This document shows positions 59,244 to 64,000 of a stretch of 64,000 nt of DNA, piece by piece. The DNA is taken from positions 1-64,000 of the forward strand of contig CAJXOW010000009.1 in assembly GCA_913057825.1 (NCBI GenBank), read 5' to 3'. The translations under genes were made by a program, and so were the position numbers. The notes beneath the pieces are model-generated. The model saw nothing but the letters and a program-made list of their open reading frames with translations. It was not told the origin of the DNA and made no database searches. How positions within the stretch are numbered: position 1 is the stretch's first letter; the number at the start of each line of letters is the position of its first letter. Source of the stretch: an uncultured Balneolaceae bacterium (GTDB taxonomy: Bacteria; Bacteroidota; Rhodothermia; Balneolales; Balneolaceae).

Positions 59244-61280
59244 ATGGGGTATCTAGGGAAAAGTATGATGTGGGTCGGAATGGTTCTAAGTATCTGTATA
59301 GGGGGGGGTAATTTGTCATGGGGGCAAATAAGTCAAGAGACACCGTTACCAAGCGAGCGATATTCACTATCCAACGAGCTTGAATTAAATCAAATTGCCA
59401 GTCTGGACAACCAAACTTTGCGTGATAATGAACCGGATAGACCCGGTGTTTATTTGTTTGGGCATATCGTGGATGTTGATTTCGGGTTGGAACAAGAGAG
59501 CAGATGGAGTATTTTACCCAACGGTGACCGTATTTGGAGGGTTAAATTATTTTCCCCCAATGCACATGCTCTCCGATTTATATTTGATAAGTATAAATTG
59601 CCAGTGGGAGCCCAACTTTTCATTTATAATCCCGATAGGGACACGCTAGGTGCATTTACTGCTTATAATAATAGTGACGACGGAAATTTTGCTACTGACG
59701 TCCTGGATGGAAGTACGGCAATAATTGAATATTACGAACCAAAAGTGCAAAAAGGAGAGGGAGTTTTACACTTAAGTCAAGTGAGTCATGCTTATCGTGC
59801 CCCTTTTTCCGAAGATGAATTTTCCAATCCATCAGAGAATAATGTGGGAGTTCAGGGATTTGGTGATGCGGCAAGTTGCCAGGATAATGCTGAATGTGCG
59901 AATTCCAGTTGGGATGATGCTAAGAATGCAACCGTACTCTTCCTTGAATCTAATTCGTCGACCGATTGGTACTGTTCAGGGGTCATGCTGAATACCGTAT
60001 CGGGTAATAATACTCCATACATGTTGACAGCGAAACATTGTATTGTCGAAAATGATTTAAGTAGTGCATTGGTTCGTTATAATTATCAAAGCCCATTATG
60101 TAATACAACCTATAATGGACCGACTGACCAATCTATTTCTGGGGTTACATTGATAAGTGATTTCTGGAAGAGTGATTTTGCTTTATTGGAACTTGACCGA
60201 AGACCGCCGGATGAATATAACGTATATCTTGCTGGTTGGGATAGAAGTAGTTCTGGCGGAGGTACTGTAACGGCAATGTTTCATCATCCAAAAGCTGATG
60301 TGAAAAAGTTTTCTATTGATAACTCTGCACCCCAATTATCTTCTTATTCAAATTGTACAATTCCTAGCGAACCTTATGGATCCCACTGGGAAGTAAATTG
60401 GGATGATGGCTCTTCGAATACAGGTTCCTCCGGAGCACCTTATTTTAACTATCTTGGCCAGGTAATTGGCCAACATCATGGTTACTGGTGTGGTACTGGA
60501 GGTTTAACGTGCGATGATAGAAATTACTATGGGGGACGTTTTGCTTATTCTTGGAATCAGGGATCCAGTAGCGATAAGAGGCTTAAAGATTGGCTGGATC
60601 CCAATAATACGAATCCAACCTCTATTACAGGGAAAGAAAACGATGGCCCCCCTAAAAAACCCACAAACTTATCGCTGACAGGATCAACGCACCCGCAATT
60701 AAGCTGGAATCATAGCCAACCGGCTGACTTTGACTATTACAAGGTTTTCAGGGAAAACTCTCAGATAAAATTCAACCCAGGAGTTGATTGTGGAGATACT
60801 TCCAGTGTGGATATGATTGCTACAACAACCAGTAAGAATTATACAGATACAGATGTGGATATGAGCGGAGCAAGTGAATGCGGTTTTATGTATTATGTTA
60901 CTGCAGTAGATGACAACGGTTATGAGTCGCCGAGTTCATCGTATGTTTTTACCACTGGTATATACAATGGTCCCTCACAAAAGAAGATGGATTTTGAGGA
61001 GCTGGTCTTGTCAGATTTGAGCAATTATCCCAATCCGTTTAATCCGTCAACTACTATTGAGTTTACATTGGAAAAGGAGGCAATCGTTCTGCTAGCAATA
61101 TATAACTTGAGTGGAAAACAAGTAGATCAACTTATAAACAGCAAACTTTCCACCGGAACCCACAGCGTCCAATTTAATGGGAGTAATGTAGCTAGCGGGA
61201 TGTATTTAATGCGATTGGAAGCTAAAGGCAAGTCGGGTGCTACGGTGCTCCGGGAGCAAACGATGCATTTGGTAAAATAA
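59244..61280 (+). CDS. Secreted trypsin-like (lysyl-endopeptidase-type) serine protease with sorting domain
   Basis: A 678-residue protein; a Shine-Dalgarno GAGGGAG lies 6 nt before the ATG. Signal peptide to about residue 29. A prodomain (about 30-195) precedes a chymotrypsin-fold domain with His265 (LTAKHC), Asp311 (SDFALLEL) and Ser396 (GSSGAPYF). Several paired cysteines, such as SCQDNAEC and YWC.TGGLTC, are as in lysyl endopeptidases. A fibronectin-type III-like segment (about 475-570) leads to a C-terminal sorting domain beginning SNYPNPFNPSTTIEF. It would be exported by the type IX route and degrade proteins outside. Confidence 0.92.
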   Translation: MGYLGKSMMWVGMVLSICIGGGNLSWGQISQETPLPSERYSLSNELELNQIASLDNQTLRDNEPDRPGVYLFGHIVDVDFGLEQESRWSILPNGDRIWRVKLFSPNAHALRFIFDKYKLPVGAQLFIYNPDRDTLGAFTAYNNSDDGNFATDVLDGSTAIIEYYEPKVQKGEGVLHLSQVSHAYRAPFSEDEFSNPSENNVGVQGFGDAASCQDNAECANSSWDDAKNATVLFLESNSSTDWYCSGVMLNTVSGNNTPYMLTAKHCIVENDLSSALVRYNYQSPLCNTTYNGPTDQSISGVTLISDFWKSDFALLELDRRPPDEYNVYLAGWDRSSSGGGTVTAMFHHPKADVKKFSIDNSAPQLSSYSNCTIPSEPYGSHWEVNWDDGSSNTGSSGAPYFNYLGQVIGQHHGYWCGTGGLTCDDRNYYGGRFAYSWNQGSSSDKRLKDWLDPNNTNPTSITGKENDGPPKKPTNLSLTGSTHPQLSWNHSQPADFDYYKVFRENSQIKFNPGVDCGDTSSVDMIATTTSKNYTDTDVDMSGASECGFMYYVTAVDDNGYESPSSSYVFTTGIYNGPSQKKMDFEELVLSDLSNYPNPFNPSTTIEFTLEKEAIVLLAIYNLSGKQVDQLINSKLSTGTHSVQFNGSNVASGMYLMRLEAKGKSGATVLREQTMHLVK

Positions 61281-61350
61281 ATCAACTCTTCGGTCAAGGC
61301 TATGAAGGCAATGTCTCAAATTATCAACAATAAATAATTTACATAGAACC

Positions 61351-62010
61351 ATGAAAAAAGCAATTATTGTACTGATCGGATTATGGTTACTGTTACCTGT
61401 CTGGGGTGCTTGCCAATCAATAACAGAGGGAGAGTTAACGGTTTTTGCGGGTGTGGAGTATCCAACTATTGAATCCGATCACTTTCCCGAGATTAATAAT
61501 TTAAATGAATTCATAGTTGAACCTCACCTCCAGGTATCTTACGAAATTCCTGTTTACGGAATTATTAGTTCCAATATATTTATGGGTTATAGTGTATTGG
61601 GGGGAATGGGATATTATACCCTAAATCAAAATGAGTACAGACAAAGATTAAAAATGAATGTAGCAAGTTTGGGAATTAAGGGGGTATTAGACCTGGGATT
61701 TATTAAAACGGGTCCGGTTTTTGGGATGAATAGAATTTTAAAAACGACTCTTATTAATTACATCAAGCAAGGAGGGGAGTGGAGAACAGATGTCAAATAT
61801 AAAAATTATGACCGATTTCTGAGCAAATATTCAACTGAAATTGGGTGGTCAATTCAACGAAAGATTATCTCAAACCTAACAATTAATATTGAAAGCATGT
61901 TTGGTTTAATTGATATATTCACAAATGAGGAGCAATCACCTGTCTATCCCCCTCCGAGTATTCGGTGGTTAGCAAATCACCATCGTGTGAGTATCGGGTA
62001 TTCGTTTTAG
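61351..62010 (+). CDS. Exported hypothetical protein, probable small beta-barrel
   Basis: A 219-residue protein with a signal peptide (KKAIIVLIGLWLLLPVWGACQS). The body alternates polar and aromatic/glycine residues, and the C-terminus ends in a beta strand with terminal Phe (HRVSIGYSF), the usual sign of an outer membrane barrel. No family is recognised. It lies 70 bp after the trypsin-like protease gene and may be co-transcribed. Confidence 0.65.
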   Translation: MKKAIIVLIGLWLLLPVWGACQSITEGELTVFAGVEYPTIESDHFPEINNLNEFIVEPHLQVSYEIPVYGIISSNIFMGYSVLGGMGYYTLNQNEYRQRLKMNVASLGIKGVLDLGFIKTGPVFGMNRILKTTLINYIKQGGEWRTDVKYKNYDRFLSKYSTEIGWSIQRKIISNLTINIESMFGLIDIFTNEEQSPVYPPPSIRWLANHHRVSIGYSF

Positions 62011-62224
62011 ATAATGCCCGCCAATTTCCGGCGAAAAGCCATATGTCATTTTTTCTCACACACTGAAAATTGTTATTTGCCATCGCAACATCTTCCTGTT
62101 TATTGAACGCCCGCTTCTCGGGGAATTTTAAATATTATGGAAAAATAGATTATGAAGAATAGGAAATTAAATTATGAGCGACCTCGTCAGCAATCACACA
62201 ACATTGCGGATGATAAGTAGTTAC

Positions 62225-62992
62225 TTAATTTTTGCCGGAAAAATCATACATAACTTCTATCGTAAAACTCAGTGCCCTCTGATTAAAACTCCCCACAGAT
62301 GAACTTACCCCTTTGATATATCGTGCATTTATGTTCATAGTTGCTTTGTCGGTACCCTTGAATGGTACATTTAGTCCCATTCCCCCCAAAATTCCCAACA
62401 CGTAATTCCTGGATTCTGGATGTGGTAGATCCTGCCTATAAATGTCGTAGAAAGCTACACTGCTTTGGTAAGAGAGAAGAATAGAGTTATATACTCCTAC
62501 TTCAATGTGAAATAGATCTTGAACTTCATTTTTATCAAGACTGTGGGGATTGGACAAAGCATTAAAAAGTTGACTGGTAGGATACAATTCAATCGCTATA
62601 GGTATTGAAATATATGTTAGAGTTTGTCGGTCATGCATATTTAAAATGATATCCGGCAGGATCCCATCCCCATCGTAATATTCACGGTAGTTGTATGTCA
62701 TCAATGATTCATGCTGGTCATATAGTAATGCTGAAGTCAGATGAAAAATATTATTAATTCGATATTTCCCTTTAATGCCTGCCTTATAGCCGGTACGCCA
62801 TTCGTTATTTGAGATGAATGACTCGGAGTTCCCGGAAAAATCAGGAAAACTCTCCGAATAGTTGGTATGATTGGTTCCCCCTTTTATCCCAATGGAATAC
62901 TGGTTTTCCTGCGCTGAAATACTGGATGCTGTGCATAGAAAAATGGCGATAAAGGCAGGAAATATGATTTTTGCAAATGCTATTAATCTCAT
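62225..62992 (-). CDS. PorT-like outer membrane beta-barrel protein
   Basis: A 255-residue protein with signal peptide (to about residue 27, SISAQE) and an 8-strand-type barrel pattern: YSIGIKGGTNHTNYSE at the start of the mature part and TYISIPIAIELYPTS in the middle, common in the PorT/outer-membrane-beta-barrel family. The last strand is FTIEVMYDF. PorT itself belongs to the type IX secretion apparatus, but this family is broad and the role here is open. Confidence 0.65.
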   Translation of the reverse strand: MRLIAFAKIIFPAFIAIFLCTASSISAQENQYSIGIKGGTNHTNYSESFPDFSGNSESFISNNEWRTGYKAGIKGKYRINNIFHLTSALLYDQHESLMTYNYREYYDGDGILPDIILNMHDRQTLTYISIPIAIELYPTSQLFNALSNPHSLDKNEVQDLFHIEVGVYNSILLSYQSSVAFYDIYRQDLPHPESRNYVLGILGGMGLNVPFKGTDKATMNINARYIKGVSSSVGSFNQRALSFTIEVMYDFSGKN

Positions 62993-63096
62993 GAAACTTC
63001 TTGATGTTATGGTATTACTTTCTTTTAACTAAATGGAAAATATTTGAAAAAAATTACTCTTTCTAAAGTGGTCTCCTGCCGATAAATGATCTGTAT

Positions 63097-63128
63097 TCTT
63101 TCACCTTTCGCCTTTCACCCTTCACCTC
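63097..63128. repeat. Heptad array, TTTCACC type (family H, single arm)
   Basis: Four tandem 7-nt units: TTTCACC, TTTCGCC, TTTCACC, CTTCACC, then TCGCGAG. It lies between two minus-strand genes. No facing arm. Confidence 0.65.
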
Positions 63129-63211
63129 GCGAGTGTAGCGAGCGACCGTCCTTCCCCTGGTTCCGAGTGGGTTGTCCTCCCTTTGTTTCCGACTGTGTCG
63201 TCCTCCCCCTT

Positions 63212-63257
63212 GTCCATCCCAAATTGCTTGGGATGGACCTTCCCCCTCCGAAGGGGG
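63212..63257. repeat. Two adjacent perfect hairpins downstream of tex
   Basis: Stem GTCCATCCCAA (63212-63222) with TTGGGATGGAC (63228-63238), then CCCCCT-CCGA-AGGGGG at 63242-63257. They end 12 bp from the tex stop and could terminate its transcript, although no T run follows on the minus strand. Confidence 0.6.
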
Positions 63258-63268
63258 ATAGCTTGCCT

Positions 63269-64000
63269 TTATTCTGTTAAGGCCAGTCCGATGCGACCAC
63301 GGTCGAGGTCGAGCGACTCGATCTTGACTTTGACAATATCTCCGACGGCTACAATATCATGGGGATCTTTGACGTAGCCGCCGCCGGGTTTCATGTTGGA
63401 GATGTGCAGCAGGCCGTCTTCTTTGACGCCGATGTCGACGAAGGCCCCGAAATCGACGACGTTGCGAATGGTACCCTCAAGTTCTTGTCCGGTGCTTAGA
63501 TCTTTCATCTTCAGTACATCCTGACGCAGTTGCGGCTTGGGGAGCGATTCGCGCGGGTCGCGACCGGGTTTTTGCAGGTTTTCCAGGATGAGCTCGAGTG
63601 TGGGGAGTCCGACGTCGAATTGTTCGGCGAGCTCTTTCGGGTTGACCGACTCGATCTTCTTTTCGATCTGTTCCTGTTGCTTCGACAATTTTTTAACGTC
63701 AATCTCCAGGTGATCGCAGATTTTTCGGGCCGTTTCGTAGCTTTCGGGGTGGATGGCGGTGTTGTCGAAGGGGTTGTCGGATTCAGGGATGCGCAGGAAT
63801 CCGGCGGCTTGCTCGTATCGGTGCGGACCGATGCCTTTTACGTCTTTCAGCTCGGCCCGGGACTTGAATATGCCTTCTTTTTCGCGCTGTTGAACGAGGG
63901 TATTGGCTACGCGTTTACTGAAGCCGGAGACATAGTTCAGCAGCGCAGCACTGGCGGTGTTGAGTTGCACGCCGACTTTGTTCACGCAGCTTTCGACTAC
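63269..64000 (-). CDS. tex: Tex-family RNA-binding transcription accessory protein, C-terminal part (runs off the right edge)
   Basis: The visible 243 codons cover the HhH and S1 regions of Tex. NKVGVQLNTASAALLNYVSG and SRAELKDVKGIGPHRYEQAAGFLRI form the helix-hairpin-helix domains. A helical section follows, and then the S1 RNA-binding domain GQELEGTIRNVVDFGAFVDIGVKEDGLLHIS. Tex binds nucleic acid and affects transcription and stress survival in several bacteria. The N-terminal YqgF-like domain is beyond the edge; the frame stays open to base 64000. Confidence 0.95.
   Translation of the reverse strand, partial: VVESCVNKVGVQLNTASAALLNYVSGFSKRVANTLVQQREKEGIFKSRAELKDVKGIGPHRYEQAAGFLRIPESDNPFDNTAIHPESYETARKICDHLEIDVKKLSKQQEQIEKKIESVNPKELAEQFDVGLPTLELILENLQKPGRDPRESLPKPQLRQDVLKMKDLSTGQELEGTIRNVVDFGAFVDIGVKEDGLLHISNMKPGGGYVKDPHDIVAVGDIVKVKIESLDLDRGRIGLALTE

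Overview
The window looks like a chromosome segment of a marine or halophilic bacterium of the Balneolota/Rhodothermota branch, near Bacteroidota. Three secreted proteins end in a type IX-like sorting domain with the NYPNPFNPSTT motif. A TonB receptor is paired with a DUF4249 lipoprotein. CcmE is of the CxxxY class. A promoter of the Bacteroidota form (TTG, 20 nt, TAnnTTTG) lies ahead of the tRNA region. The phylum call is inference from gene families; no rRNA is present.

Layout. 1-8.9 kb: a lipoprotein cut by the left edge, a DUF3108 protein, dut, a PH-domain membrane protein, a cytochrome c maturation cluster (ccmC, a CcmD-like protein, ccmE, ccmF), a DUF5683 protein and truA. 8.9-9.7 kb: a tRNA-Asn locus with a broken copy, an intact copy, a GIY-YIG gene and a decayed third copy. 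9.8-16.9 kb: a methyltransferase, a SHOCT protein, an APC-USP transporter, and an ArsR / COG0701 permease / thioredoxin-like metalloid module with two matching operators. 17-26.8 kb: a secreted subtilase, a BtuF-like protein, an S9 peptidase, GH43 and a GH63/GH37-type glycosidase. 27-35.6 kb: a restriction-type protein with a degenerate active site, then a minus-strand run of penicillin acylase, nagK, a NagZ fusion and an amino-acid-kinase-like protein, probably for peptidoglycan recycling. 36-43 kb: a damaged toxin-antitoxin pair, a 3-hydroxyacyl-CoA dehydrogenase, threonine dehydratase, an NnrS-like membrane protein, an epimerase and an SDR. 42.8-48.3 kb: DUF4249/TonB receptor and a secreted BNR protein. 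48.3-56 kb: argJ, argC, argD and, 3 kb upstream, argB, with orphan antitoxins and a beta-lactamase-like hydrolase between. 56-64 kb: an FMN reductase, a BNR lipoprotein, tRNA-Gly, a secreted trypsin-like protease, two barrel proteins and the 3' end of tex.

The most unusual content is intergenic. Four kinds of inverted-repeat element are scattered through the window: seven copies of a 145-180 bp element with GC-rich stems (family A); a 172 bp element with long terminal inverted repeats (family B); arrays of 7-nt quasi-repeats, often as facing arms (family H); and two further element types (D, E). In A, B and H the stem sequence differs from copy to copy, yet the two arms of each copy still match, sometimes perfectly over 28-35 bp. 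This implies selection for pairing or active homogenisation of arms. Several copies touch genes: one replaces the C-terminus of a ParE toxin, one supplies the last codons of the CcmD-like gene, and one extends an epimerase. No transposase is present in the window.

A second theme is toxin loss. Four antitoxin-like genes are present, and none has an intact toxin beside it.
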